Below, one piece after another: positions 21,388 through 30,653 of a stretch of DNA of 64,000 nt. The position numbers and the translations under genes are program-made. Every line of letters starts with the position of its first letter. The stretch's first letter is position 1. This DNA comes from Chondrus crispus (Eukaryota; Rhodophyta; Florideophyceae; Gigartinales; Gigartinaceae): NCBI RefSeq assembly GCF_000350225.1, contig NW_005179043.1:117884-181883 (forward strand). The letters run 5' to 3'. The notes below the pieces were generated by a model. That model ran no database searches and was not told where the DNA came from. It worked only from the letters and a program-made list of their open reading frames with translations.

Positions 21388-21440
21388 AAATAACTTCATC
21401 CTTTGAGTACTGATTCAGTACTCAAAGGATGAAGTTATTT
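21388..21440. repeat. perfect 26-bp-arm palindrome, 1-base loop
   Basis: AAATAACTTCATCCTTTGAG and its mirror abut with a single T at 21414. The same unit also occurs at about 21331-21353, so three alternately oriented copies lie in 110 bases. The Harbinger-like MITE starts directly at the right end. Confidence 0.9.
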
Positions 21441-21441
21441 A

Positions 21442-22171
21442 GAGCAACCCCACCGCGCACATCTATTTGATCAATAGAATTTCCGCTCACAATTTTCAAC
21501 CCCACCGCGCAATTCTATCGCTTTCCGAAATCGAATAGAACAATTTTGGGATCTATCCGAGCTCCGATAGATTCTAAAAACGTTCTATCCGGTGAATAGA
21601 TTCCGCGATAGAATGCCACGTGCAAAGCGTGTCAGCCGAATTCTGGCCAATTGTGCATCCTTCTCGCCCGAGAACCTCCGCTGCTTCGTCGCTGCAGCAT
21701 GCATTCCGGTGGCGCGTGACCTGTGCATGCTCGCGACGATGCTTTCATCATCGCCATCGCTGTCGTCCATATACTGTACTGAAGGACGCTTCCGAGGACT
21801 GTTCTCCGGTCCATTGGCGATGATAACTCGTGAGAGCGCGTAGTTGGACAATACCCGAGGGAGGGCGCGCGACGAAGAGGGAAAGAGGGCACAGGCTGCG
21901 GAAGAGAGACATGCAGCCGCGCGGGATTCACGGCGAGGGGTGGGCGTCTCGATGAACGATCGCCTCTTCGCAGACGATGTGTGACGTCTCGCCGTTGTCT
22001 GCGCGGGCATATAGCGATAGATTTGCAACATATGCGTTGGGGTTGACGCGAATAGATTCCACACGAATAGATTGACGAATAGGCACAAAATTCAATTCGG
22101 GCAACCGGCGAATGGTCAGCGTACACGTTGTACTTCTATCCGGCAATAGAATCGACGCGGTGGGGATGCTC
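21442..22171. mobile_element. PIF/Harbinger-like MITE (non-autonomous)
   Basis: The ends GAGCAACCCCACCGCG and CGCGGTGGGGATGCTC are inverted copies with one mismatch. TTA lies outside both (21439-21441 and 22172-22174), the 3-bp duplication typical of PIF/Harbinger. It is 730 bp long, with many GAATAGATT-type repeats near both ends and no recognisable transposase, so it would need a helper. Open frames on its minus strand show no domain. Confidence 0.8.
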
Positions 22172-22322
22172 TTAGTTGTGTTATACAGGCTTTGTTGTGT
22201 TTGTGTTTGCAGTGTGCTTTGTCCCCAAATAGACGTATTTGAGCCTCCTTTATATAGTGCCATCCCCCCAATAGTGCCATAGCTAGAGGTATGTCACGCT
22301 ATAGCACTATATCGTAGGAGGC

Positions 22323-22403
22323 ACTGTATATAGTTTCTCTCTCTCTCTCAGCATAGTCAACGATGACCACGTGAACGATTACAACAATGGATGGGAAAAC
22401 CTC
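22323..22403 (+). promoter_or_regulatory. promoter/leader of the membrane-protein gene (downstream duplicate)
   Basis: A TATATAG box (22327-22333) is followed by a CT-rich tract resembling an initiator, about 140 bases before the chosen ATG at 22473. The segment is the partner of 21132-21214. A short upstream ATG at 22363 meets a stop three codons later and could act as a minimal upstream frame. Confidence 0.45.
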
Positions 22404-22472
22404 TTCCCCTTCTTAAACCACCTCTTGGGCTGCCCTCTTTCCTTCGAGACGGGCACCACACCCACCGCCGCC

Positions 22473-23858
22473 ATGATCACCGACGCCATCCTCCTCGGCC
22501 TCATCGCCGCCCTCGCGCTCCTCGGCTCCACGCACCTCCTCGAAACTGTCTTGTACGTGCTCCGCCGCTTGTTCGCCTCGGGCCCGGGCCACCTCCTCTC
22601 GCTCGCGGCAGAGTCGGGCTTCAACCTGCAGCTGGCCACCTCGCTGCGCCTGTCCTGGCTGCGCCTCACGCGCCGCGCGCGCACCTACCCGCACCCGTCG
22701 CCCCCGCGCCGTCCCTACGGGCTCCCCGTCCTCGCCCTCATCTCGCTCGTCTGCATCTCGCTCTTCCTCGTCCTCGAGGTCGCCGTGGTCTACGTCACGC
22801 GCCCCCGCACCGTCTTCCAGTCGCTGTCGCAATCTCGTGTCCCTATCTTCCACGTCGGCCTTGGCCACGATAGGAACACCGCTGAGATCAACAGCGAGGA
22901 GGAGTTCGAGCTGCGCTCCGCCGTCTTCAACGACTCCACCACGTCGCGCCACGTCTGCATTGCCGTCATCAACACTTTTGACATAGTCTCTTCCCAGCTC
23001 CAGGCGCTCGATCGAGCCACGCGTGAGCCAGGGACGAGCTTCTCCATCCATTCCCTGATCGTCGCCGACGGCTTCAACGAAGACGGCACACCCATCGACT
23101 CGCGCACGGGCCTCCGAAAGACCGCCAACCTCATCTCGTTTTACGTTAACGAATACAGTCCGAACAACCGCATGATCACCTTAGCACCCTATCGCGCCAT
23201 AGAGGCCCTGGATCTCTCGCGCACCACCATATTCTCCGACTTCAACGAGCCCGAGGCCCGCGTCTTCGAGACCGAGGTGCTGCGTGGCTGGCGCCTCTCG
23301 TGCGACGCGCCCAAGCATGTGTTAGAGGGCGTGTTACAGGTCAGCTCCTACGCCTGCAAGAGTACCGAGTCTTTAGAGATCCTCGAGAGCCCAGGGGCGG
23401 GCCCGAAGAAGTCCCTTGCCAAGGCCCTGATCGAGGTGGGGCGCCGCATCTTCTACATCAATGGCTATGATTCCGAACGCAGGGGGGAAGTATCGGGGGG
23501 CCGCATGAGACCAGGAGAGCCCATCCGCGCCATCTTCGGCAGGTACGCGGGTGTGGAAGCGCGGAGCAGCGGGTTTGTCGTCGTGTGCATTGCCGCTTTT
23601 CTGGGCGTCGTGCGCTTAATCTCCGGCGTTTTTATCGATTTTCGCGGCGTGGCCGAGAAGGTCATGTTCAAGGCCGTTGCGAACGGGAGTACCCTAGGGG
23701 GGCCCGGTGAGTGGGACGGTAAAGACGAGTGTGAGTGGAGGGTGTATCGTACTAGTGACGGAAATGGGCTTGGCTATACGAGGGAGGAGTGGTCGGATGA
23801 TAGAGATACGCCGGAATTTCAGGAGGGAGAGGGAACAATGTCTGGGGAAGAAGGGTAG
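22473..23858 (+). CDS. orphan membrane protein, three predicted transmembrane segments
   Basis: I chose ATG 22473 because it sits in an excellent context (GCCGCCATGA) and begins directly with a hydrophobic segment; the frame is open upstream but without an ATG. The 461-residue product has hydrophobic helices at about 1-24, 83-108 and 366-388. A Pro/Arg-rich stretch (70-81) precedes the second helix, a soluble region (110-365) lies between the second and third, and the tail is acidic (EEWSDDRDTPEFQ). I recognise no domain, so function is unknown; a membrane-anchored protein with a large middle domain is all that can be said. No intron is needed. GC content, especially at third positions, is much higher than in the kinase and lactamase genes next door. 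The leader is duplicated upstream. Confidence 0.75.
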   Translation: MITDAILLGLIAALALLGSTHLLETVLYVLRRLFASGPGHLLSLAAESGFNLQLATSLRLSWLRLTRRARTYPHPSPPRRPYGLPVLALISLVCISLFLVLEVAVVYVTRPRTVFQSLSQSRVPIFHVGLGHDRNTAEINSEEEFELRSAVFNDSTTSRHVCIAVINTFDIVSSQLQALDRATREPGTSFSIHSLIVADGFNEDGTPIDSRTGLRKTANLISFYVNEYSPNNRMITLAPYRAIEALDLSRTTIFSDFNEPEARVFETEVLRGWRLSCDAPKHVLEGVLQVSSYACKSTESLEILESPGAGPKKSLAKALIEVGRRIFYINGYDSERRGEVSGGRMRPGEPIRAIFGRYAGVEARSSGFVVVCIAAFLGVVRLISGVFIDFRGVAEKVMFKAVANGSTLGGPGEWDGKDECEWRVYRTSDGNGLGYTREEWSDDRDTPEFQEGEGTMSGEEG

Positions 23859-24240
23859 CTTACTGCTACCATCTCCCTTTGCACATGTATCGCATGTGGG
23901 GCAGTGAAATGCATTGGGTGTTCTCGCACCTACTCAAATCCAGTGGAAATCGGCTTCTCAGAAAGCATACAAGATGGGGCCGGGCTGCCGAAATAGCAAG
24001 CATTCAGAGGGCAAGGGCAAAGCCACTATCACGATTATACACCGATGGGAAGCTACAGGGTATTGACATCATTCCCCGAACCAAATCACTCCTTCGTTTG
24101 TTTATTATCAGTTGTCATTGCACGCTGTGAGTGATTGGTGCTGAGATGAGGTCTTTTCCTCTCTCACGTTTACTGATGATATTCGTAGTTTACTGGTTCT
24201 AGTCGGTCACGGTACATTGGCTAAGGGAGGACACACAAAA
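23859..24240. other. unassigned stretch
   Basis: This is intergenic sequence between the membrane-protein gene and the kinase fragment. A plus-strand open frame at 23.88-24.13 kb has no recognisable domain. Confidence 0.4.
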
Positions 24241-24642
24241 CGAAATCCATTCTCAAGTTCGGGATCCAGGCAATCCGAAGGAGCAGAGCTCTTCGTGAAC
24301 TTGGATATGTTCATAGTGATATTAAGCCGGAAAACTTTTTAATCGGAGACACGGACCCCAACTGCATACATTTGATCGACTTTGGTCTTTCAAGGCAATT
24401 TATAAACACAACGACTGGCGAGTTTAGAAGTCCGTATCAGCCAAGGTATCGTGGAACGGCAGCGTACTGCTCTCTATTCGTGAACATGGGTTACGAGCAT
24501 GCGCGGCAAGATGAGTTAATCAGTTTAGGGCATGCAATGATAAGTATATTGGAGAGAAACCAGCTCCCGTGGTTCGGCACTTTGCGGGACCATCTGCGGC
24601 TGGTGAGGGAAAGCGATAGCATAGAAAATAGATCTAGACCTC
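24241..24642 (+). pseudogene. partial duplicate of the casein kinase 1-like gene
   Basis: These 402 bases match 28251-28652 of the intact kinase with about 14 substitutions and no length change. They cover the middle of the catalytic domain: HSDIKPEN, DFGLS and the region up to SIENRSRP. The ATP-binding lobe and the C-terminal end are missing. The frame is still open, but about eight of the differences change amino acids (I to S, H to R, R to Q, Y to H and others), suggesting relaxed constraint. There is no promoter or start. It is a recent truncated copy; an alternative is the surviving exon of a second gene partly lost in the nearby assembly gap. Confidence 0.85.
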
Positions 24643-24871
24643 CTACAAGAGAATTGCGGGTGTGTAGAGAAACGCATGTGATTGTCAGTCGGCAACACCT
24701 GTGTGTGATCACAGCTGACATATGTGGAGTTGAGATACGTTGACAGACAGAAGACGTGTGGAAGCTAGTTGCTGATAATCAGGGAGAAGCAGACAGCATT
24801 CTGGAGTGCTGACAGAAATAATAGGGGTGAACGCAATTCTCCGGATTGCATTCGCGACAGTTCCGAAACGA

Positions 24872-24971
24872 CCCCCCCCCCCCCCCCCCCCCCCNNNNNN
24901 NNNNNNNNNNNNNNNNNNNNNNNNNNNNNNNNNNNNNNNNNNNNNNNNNNNNNNNNNNNNNNNNNNNNNNN
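24872..24971. other. poly-C run and assembly gap
   Basis: Twenty-three C residues (24872-24894) run directly into 77 N (24895-24971). The homopolymer probably stopped the assembly; true gap length is unknown. Translations across it are meaningless. Confidence 0.98.
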
Positions 24972-25427
24972 CCCAGTCTGCGCGTGACCCCTGTCCTCTT
25001 GGATACCGTTACACATACTGGAAGACTACCCTTTGTCTTCCCCCCCGAAATTTCACAACATATGCCTCTATCTCCTAGTCCTAATTCGCAAGGCCGCTTA
25101 GTCAAGTATGGCACGACATGGCGTGCATTCGAGGACTGACAGGACTTCAGGGGCCATCGGGCCAAAGGCTTGTAGTAGCGCCGCCGGACACTAGGGGCCG
25201 CCGGCACATAGAGAGAGTACATATGGTACAATAGTCTGCTAGCCTCGGAAAGTAAAAGGGCATCGCTTTGAACACCGCACTCGATACTGAGTGTTGGCAA
25301 TAAGTCACAATCACTACAAAAGGACTCATCAACGACGTTTGCGACAGAGAAACTATCCACTCTATTCAGCTGACAAGAAATACTTCCTCCCAAGAACGCG
25401 TTCTTCTTTGAAGCACCAATATTGAAC
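24972..25427. other. unassigned stretch upstream of the lactamase gene
   Basis: No plus-strand gene is seen. The minus strand is open for about 170 codons from 25.49 kb down to the gap, overlapping the start of the lactamase gene. No domain is recognised, so it is not called as a gene. Confidence 0.35.
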
Positions 25428-26621
25428 ATGATCCGTGTCGTCCTACTTCTTTCCGTGGCGATCACTTTATCATTCTCAAAGGGATACAGGAGCAAGGCCG
25501 GGTCTTATAATTTCAATATCGGCGCCATTCGCGGTCAAATCGTCTCCAACGGACCGACTGTCACCCCTATTCAACTATTTTCACCTCCGGATAAGGTTGT
25601 GTTCCGTGAGTACAAGAAATGCTCTCGCTCCAGCAATCCTTTCTTCTTTGGACAAAACGTCGTCATTCTTGACATGCCGAGCGGAAAGCGAGTCATGGTC
25701 GACACGGGAGCCAGACCCAATCCGTTATTTCCATCCTTTGCAAAAACTGGGAAGTTATTTCGGAACCTTCGGGTTGCAGGAGTACAAGCAAAGACCATAG
25801 TCGCTGTTGTTCTGACGCATGGACATATAGATCATGTCAACGGGCTCCTGCTAGATGACGGACGGGCTGCTTTTCCTAAGGCGGACGTCTACATAGGTCA
25901 GGCAGAGCATAGGTTTTGGACTGCGTCAGAACCGGATCCCAGCGCTAGGATAAAACCCGAGCTTTTTGGTATGTTTAATCCACTCACTTCTTATCCTATT
26001 CGCTACTCTGAACCTGATATCTGACCATCTCGATGTAATTTGCAGTGGCTATTGCAACCGTGTATTCCAAGAGCATTGCTCCCTATGTGGCGAAATCTAG
26101 ATTTCACGTTGTTCCGGGCAAGGCGCTTCCACTAGCTGGACTTCGTTTCTTCCCGACGCCTGGACACAGCCCTGGTCATAACTCTATCGTGGCTTCTGCA
26201 GGCAATGACATCTTGGTCATTTCTGGCGATGCATGGGTTTCAAAGGTATGCAGCATATCCGCTTTCCTCGTCCTCGCTACGATACCTACTATTTTGTTGG
26301 TCCTGCTTCTCAATCCTTTGCAATATTATAATTCTAACAACATTCTGACGATCCCTCTTTTCTGAATTCATCTCATTCTGTAAAACCTTTTAGCCTGATC
26401 AAGTGCGGCACCCATCATGGTCATTTGTCTTTGACTCAGACCCTGACCGCGCCATTCGATCCCGCCGCAGACTCCTAGAAATGGTTGCTAGAAGAAGGTA
26501 CCCCGTCATTTCTTTTCATGAGTCATTTCCAGGGCTTGGACACGTAAGTGTTTCGAGTGGGCAGTTCGATTGGATACCAGCGACAATGGGTGCCCGTGGA
26601 GTGGGTGTGGCTCGAAAATGA
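25428..26621 (+). CDS. secreted metallo-beta-lactamase-fold hydrolase, three exons
   Basis: The exons are 25428-25968, 26046-26245 and 26394-26621. The introns (77 and 148 bp) begin GTATG and end TTGCAG and TTTTAG, and joining gives 322 residues. ATG 25428 starts a signal peptide (MIRVVLLLSVAITLSFSKG). The metal ligands of the fold are all present: HGHIDH (131-136), H221 or H225 in PGHSPGH, D242 in SGDAW and H297 in GLGHV. This full set is typical of lactonase-like and related hydrolases that bind two metal ions. The substrate cannot be told. A secretory or organellar location is inferred from the signal peptide. The introns show that this is a nuclear host gene, although many of its relatives are bacterial. 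No clear TATA box precedes it. Confidence 0.88.
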
Positions 26622-27688
26622 TAAGGACTTCTTCCCATGTTCAAGAGCTGCTTAATCTCGAGGTCCTTTAAGTTTAAATTCTGTTCGACAGCAATAGGAG
26701 GGAATTCTAAAAAATTCTAAATCAACTTTATTGACCAAATCTATGCGGGAAGGGTTCATAATATGATGTATTTTTGCACGTGTCCACGTACCACGAGTGT
26801 AGAATCAGCGGTGATGAAGTCGTTGGGCCCCTCCTCGACTCGACTGAATTGTGAATACTTGTCCTTGGCAATGAAATCTTGCAGAATGCCGAGAAAGTAG
26901 TTTTGAATGCATCGAGAGACTAAAAAAGTAATGCAGATTTAGTACCCAATTGCTTTTTTAAGCTGGTATTTTTGGTTTCGCAGTTATTTTACACGAAGTT
27001 TCAAGGTTGCTTAAAAGCTTCTTTTCCAGGCATTTCTAAAGACGACCAGGAAGAACATGCAACTCTCAAAAAGTTCTTTTCTGGCCCAGGGCAGAATTCA
27101 AGTACTGTGGTGGGGTTATCTTTTTCCTTCTTGTGGAGGAAGCGCAAGTCGAGAAAAAAAAAAGTCAAAAAGTGTCCCCATGTGAGAACAACTGTCCGAT
27201 AGATACTAGAGTGAACAATTAGTAAGACAAGGTCGGAATACAAGCCATTCAAACTCTTTCCTAGAAAACTTCCTTTTCTAGAGGAATGAACATAATAGTT
27301 GTCCTGTGAGCAATTACATTGCGAGGCGGTCGTGACCAAAAAGAATAAAGTGAAAACCATGAAACATAAAAGTATATGTACTGTGCAGTACGCATATGTT
27401 GGGGCTGAAGAAACTGGCGTTGTCGTTAATTGCAAACCTTGTGAAGAATCGATGGGTTTTAAGCCTCTTTCGTGCGTATATTTTCTGCAAGCGGCCGTTA
27501 AGGCACCGGTGCCAATGGAAGGCATAGCAGTTGAAAGGCTTTCACAAAGATTTTGCAAAGCCAGAAGAGTTGAATTAGTATTAAAATTGTTCACCTTAAT
27601 TTCGCAGTGGTTTTTTCTCACTAATCCTGTCTAGTCTTGGTATGTAAGATCTCCACAGAGTGGTACCGAAACTTGTTCCTCTCTTTCG
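26622..27688. other. unassigned intergenic stretch
   Basis: About 1.07 kb of A+T-rich sequence. A 206-codon open frame on the minus strand (27001-27621) and a shorter plus-strand frame overlap each other and show no domain. Neither is called. Confidence 0.4.
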
Positions 27689-27697
27689 TATATAAAG
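27689..27697 (+). promoter_or_regulatory. TATA box of the kinase gene
   Basis: TATATAAAG lies 66 bases before the ATG and is followed by a pyrimidine-rich stretch (TTCTCTCATCTC) that could hold the transcription start. Spacing suits a short untranslated leader. Confidence 0.6.
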
Positions 27698-27762
27698 ATT
27701 ACTCAATGCTTGTTTCGAGACTCTGACTTCTCTCATCTCAACAAAATTACTCGATATTCAAA

Positions 27763-28851
27763 ATGATGATTGCAACTATTGATCATGTAAGCAAGCCTAG
27801 AGGCAACCTTCGCAGACAAATTCGCAATGCTGCACATGAACTTCGACTAGTTCCAGAAATGCTTGCCAAAATTTTCTCACTCGCTGTTCAAGTTGGAAGG
27901 GGTTTCCCCAAACCGCACATTGCGTGTGAGCAAGATTGCGTCGGCTTAGTTATCAAAAACCGATGGGAGCTGGGGACGGTGATTGGACGCGGTTCTTTTG
28001 GTACAGCCTATGAGGCACGCGACATTAATACAGGCCGTATGTGCGTTGTTAAGATAGAACCGGAACGGACCTCCAGCGGGTTTAAGAGTGAAGTCGAGGT
28101 TTTTGAAAAGCTGGGGACAGTCCCAAAGCCTATTTGCGGGATCCCACAAGTATATGACTATGGGTCGGATCAAAAGATGAACTTTATTGCCATGGAAAAA
28201 CTCGGCGATTCTTTAGAAAAAATGATGAGAAATGGGCGATATTTTTCAGCGAAATCCATTCTCAAGTTCGGGATCCAGGCAATCCGAAGGATCAGGGCTC
28301 TTCATGAACTAGGATATGTTCATAGTGATATTAAGCCGGAAAACTTTTTGATCGGAGACACGGACCCCAACTGCATACATTTGATCGACTTTGGTCTTTC
28401 AAGGCAATTTATAAACACAACGACTGGCGAGTTTAGAAGTCCGTATCAGCCAAAGTATCGAGGAACGGCAGCGTACTGCTCTCTATTCGTGAACATGGGA
28501 TACGAGCATGCGCGGCGAGATGATTTAATCAGTTTAGGGCATACAATGATAAATATATTGGAGAGAAACCAGCTCCCGTGGTTTGGCACTTTGCGGGACT
28601 ATCTGCGGCTGGTGAGGGAAAGCGATAGCATAGAAAATAGATCTAGACCTCTTCACAAAATCGCCGCTGCAGCGCAAAAAGCGACATCGATAGAAGAACT
28701 CTGCCATCGCATGCCAATGATGCAGAGATTCTTTGAATACTTATATGGTTTGAACTACGAAGACAGGCCGGAATACGAATATCTTGAAGGGATCCTTTCC
28801 AATGGTCTTGCAAGCTTTGAAGCAGACCTTTCCAACAATCTAATCACATGA
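27763..28851 (+). CDS. casein kinase 1-like protein kinase
   Basis: This 362-residue serine/threonine kinase is encoded in one exon, starting at ATG 27763. Residues 1-60 are a unique N-terminal extension. The kinase domain follows with the glycine loop GRGSFG (75-80), the ATP-anchoring lysine K97 (VVKIEP), the catalytic loop HSDIKPEN (187-194, D189) and DFGLS (209-213). The segment GTAAYCSLFVNMG replaces the usual APE and resembles the activation region of the CK1 family, which phosphorylates many nuclear and cytoplasmic proteins. The catalytic loop has HSD where most kinases have HRD, so activation-loop control is probably absent, but lysine and aspartates needed for catalysis are kept. A TATA box lies upstream and AATAAA downstream. 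A truncated copy lies 3.5 kb upstream. Confidence 0.92.
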   Translation: MMIATIDHVSKPRGNLRRQIRNAAHELRLVPEMLAKIFSLAVQVGRGFPKPHIACEQDCVGLVIKNRWELGTVIGRGSFGTAYEARDINTGRMCVVKIEPERTSSGFKSEVEVFEKLGTVPKPICGIPQVYDYGSDQKMNFIAMEKLGDSLEKMMRNGRYFSAKSILKFGIQAIRRIRALHELGYVHSDIKPENFLIGDTDPNCIHLIDFGLSRQFINTTTGEFRSPYQPKYRGTAAYCSLFVNMGYEHARRDDLISLGHTMINILERNQLPWFGTLRDYLRLVRESDSIENRSRPLHKIAAAAQKATSIEELCHRMPMMQRFFEYLYGLNYEDRPEYEYLEGILSNGLASFEADLSNNLIT

Positions 28852-28889
28852 CCCTTGAAGCAAAAGGATGTGGATCGTGGGAGCTGCAA

Positions 28890-28895
28890 AATAAA
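28890..28895 (+). terminator. candidate polyadenylation signal of the kinase gene
   Basis: AATAAA lies 39 bases after the stop codon. Confidence 0.45.
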
Positions 28896-29148
28896 CGAAT
28901 GACAAGTGTATCGTACAATATATCCAGTCTTCCATACTTTCTCCCAACATCTGGAATATCTCCTTTCATTTCGAATCACTGACCAAGTAAAGAAAAATCT
29001 CATCGGGATTCATGCACACGTGGACAGTAGTACACCTGTGTGCAGAGCCTTTCTCCACGTGTCCAAAATCGCAGAAGGGAAAGAACATTGCCGAATACGC
29101 CCTCGACCAGCAAGCAACCATTCCTCCCACCCTGTGAGTTGAGAAATT

Positions 29149-29260
29149 TGACGGACCGCAAGGACAGACTGTCCGCATTACAGTCTGTCATTCGCGGTAC
29201 TTAGACCCACGAGACGGCGACGACGAGTAAAGACGACCCCATGAGGACTACGATTCATCA
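29149..29260 (+). repeat. Copia-3 5' LTR
   Basis: This 112-bp repeat begins TGACGGACCGC and ends GATTCATCA. It is the same family as 348-457 and keeps the GGACAGACTGT stem. Confidence 0.85.
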
Positions 29261-29505
29261 GGTTATGGCCCGCTTCGCACCACTACGCATCACAACCGAC
29301 TGAAACCAAACTGGATCGCGCTACACGCACTCGCAGTCGTCGAGCATCTGCACCGCACATAGCCGGAAAGGAACGACCACACACACGCACACGTCGAATC
29401 CTCTTCGAATCCTCATCAATCAACATCCCGCTCCACTCCCTCGAACTCCTTTACATTCCCCCTCCACCCAAGCAACCCACCGTCCCTTCAGTAACCCACA
29501 CAAAC

Positions 29506-29888
29506 ATGGACCTCAAGGACATCCCCAAGCTCGACCGATCCAACAACGGACCATGGCTCCGGGCCATCCGATCGGCAGCCTATAGACAAGACGCAATCGA
29601 ATACTTCGAAAGCAACCCGCCAGCCCCCGACGGCGATCAAGAACTCAAAACATACACAAGAGTCAAACACCTCATCATAGGCAAGATGATGGCCACAATC
29701 TTCGCAGATATCATTAACCTGCTTCTCATGCCAGACGAACAACCGACCCCATATGACATCCTGCAAAAGCTCAAGGCACACCTAGACACCACCAACGTCA
29801 GCGACCATCTCTACCACAAGCAATGCACCGAGCAATGCCATTTCACACCAGGCCAGACGCTAACCGATTACGTTCAACAACACGAAAT
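29506..29888 (+). pseudogene. Copia-3 gag, N-terminal part
   Basis: ATG 29506 starts MDLKDIPKLDRSNNGPW, closely matching Copia-1 gag. The protein runs through the LKAHLDTTNVSDH region and stops at the Gypsy-1 insertion. Confidence 0.8.
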
Positions 29889-30557
29889 TGTAGTACAATT
29901 CCGTACCACAACCCCCCGGCGAGATGATAACCGCGCGGGAGGGCGGGTGCTACTGTAGCGAGCAGGCGTACACGCGCCCGCCGCCGTTCACAGTAGTACC
30001 CCAAGGGTCCGACGTGGGACAGCCGGCAACACGGGCGTGACCACGGGTAACACGTGGCACAACCGTTAGCCGGGATCTTGGCCACGGGCACACGTGTACA
30101 ATCCGTACGGTGGCTAACTAGTAATTAGTAGTTAATGGCACAAATTAGCCAATTTAGCCCAGTAGCTGGTATACAGTAAGTAACAGCAACTGTAGCGGGA
30201 CAGGTGTCCTGGCGTCCCACTTAGGGTTTAAGACCGTTGGCACCTGCCCCGTTCCAGTAAACGGGAAGCAGACTGGCCTCCCTTCCCTTTACGGCTAATT
30301 GCTATCCCGTTCCGGTTTCCCTTTTAGTCTCAGGCTTCTAACCCGTGACCGGCCGTCCGGATCTAACACTACTGACCGGCAGCGCGTCACCGGCCATGTG
30401 AGCCTTCCCTTTTTTCGAGTCCATCCGTACGGTCTGCGTTCGCGCGTGGGTTACCCAGCGGCGCGCGCTCCCTTACCTCTAACCCCCTCGTTTCCGAGTG
30501 GTCGGGACGAAGGTAGTTATACCACATTTTGGTACTCTTGTGGAGGGTATAACTACA
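29889..30557 (+). repeat. Gypsy-1 5' LTR
   Basis: This 669-bp LTR begins TGTAGTACAATTCCG and ends GGTATAACTACA, so TGTAGT and ACTACA form the terminal inverted pair. Confidence 0.9.
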
Positions 30558-30653
30558 GAGGTTGAGCCCGCACTGGATCACCAGCGCGAGCAATTACCGA
30601 ACGGATTGAAAGAGGTCGAAAATCACCGCGTCGATCGCCAGTGATCATCGACG

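Larger units (their letters stand above)
29149..29888 (+). mobile_element. Copia-3, 5' portion of a Copia element cut by Gypsy-1
   Basis: An LTR, the GGTTATGGCC primer site and the first part of gag are present, all of the same family as Copia-1. The element ends exactly where the Gypsy-1 LTR begins. Its remainder is not found on the far side of Gypsy-1. The gag part that remains is continuous. Confidence 0.85.

Noticed and set aside
21585-22126. Minus-strand frames in the Harbinger-like MITE as a transposase
   Set aside because: No Harbinger nuclease or Myb-like motif is seen; the frames are Ser/Arg/Ala-rich and overlap each other.
22371-22472. Upstream extension of the membrane-protein gene to a GTG at 22371
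   Set aside because: There is no in-frame ATG before 22473; this part is the duplicated leader, and the ATG at 22473 has a strong context.
24779-25495. Antisense open frame running through the gap
   Set aside because: Part of its length is N, it overlaps the lactamase start and shows no domain.
27001-27621. 206-codon minus-strand frame
   Set aside because: No domain, odd composition and an overlapping plus-strand frame of similar quality; probably chance in an A+T-rich intergenic stretch.
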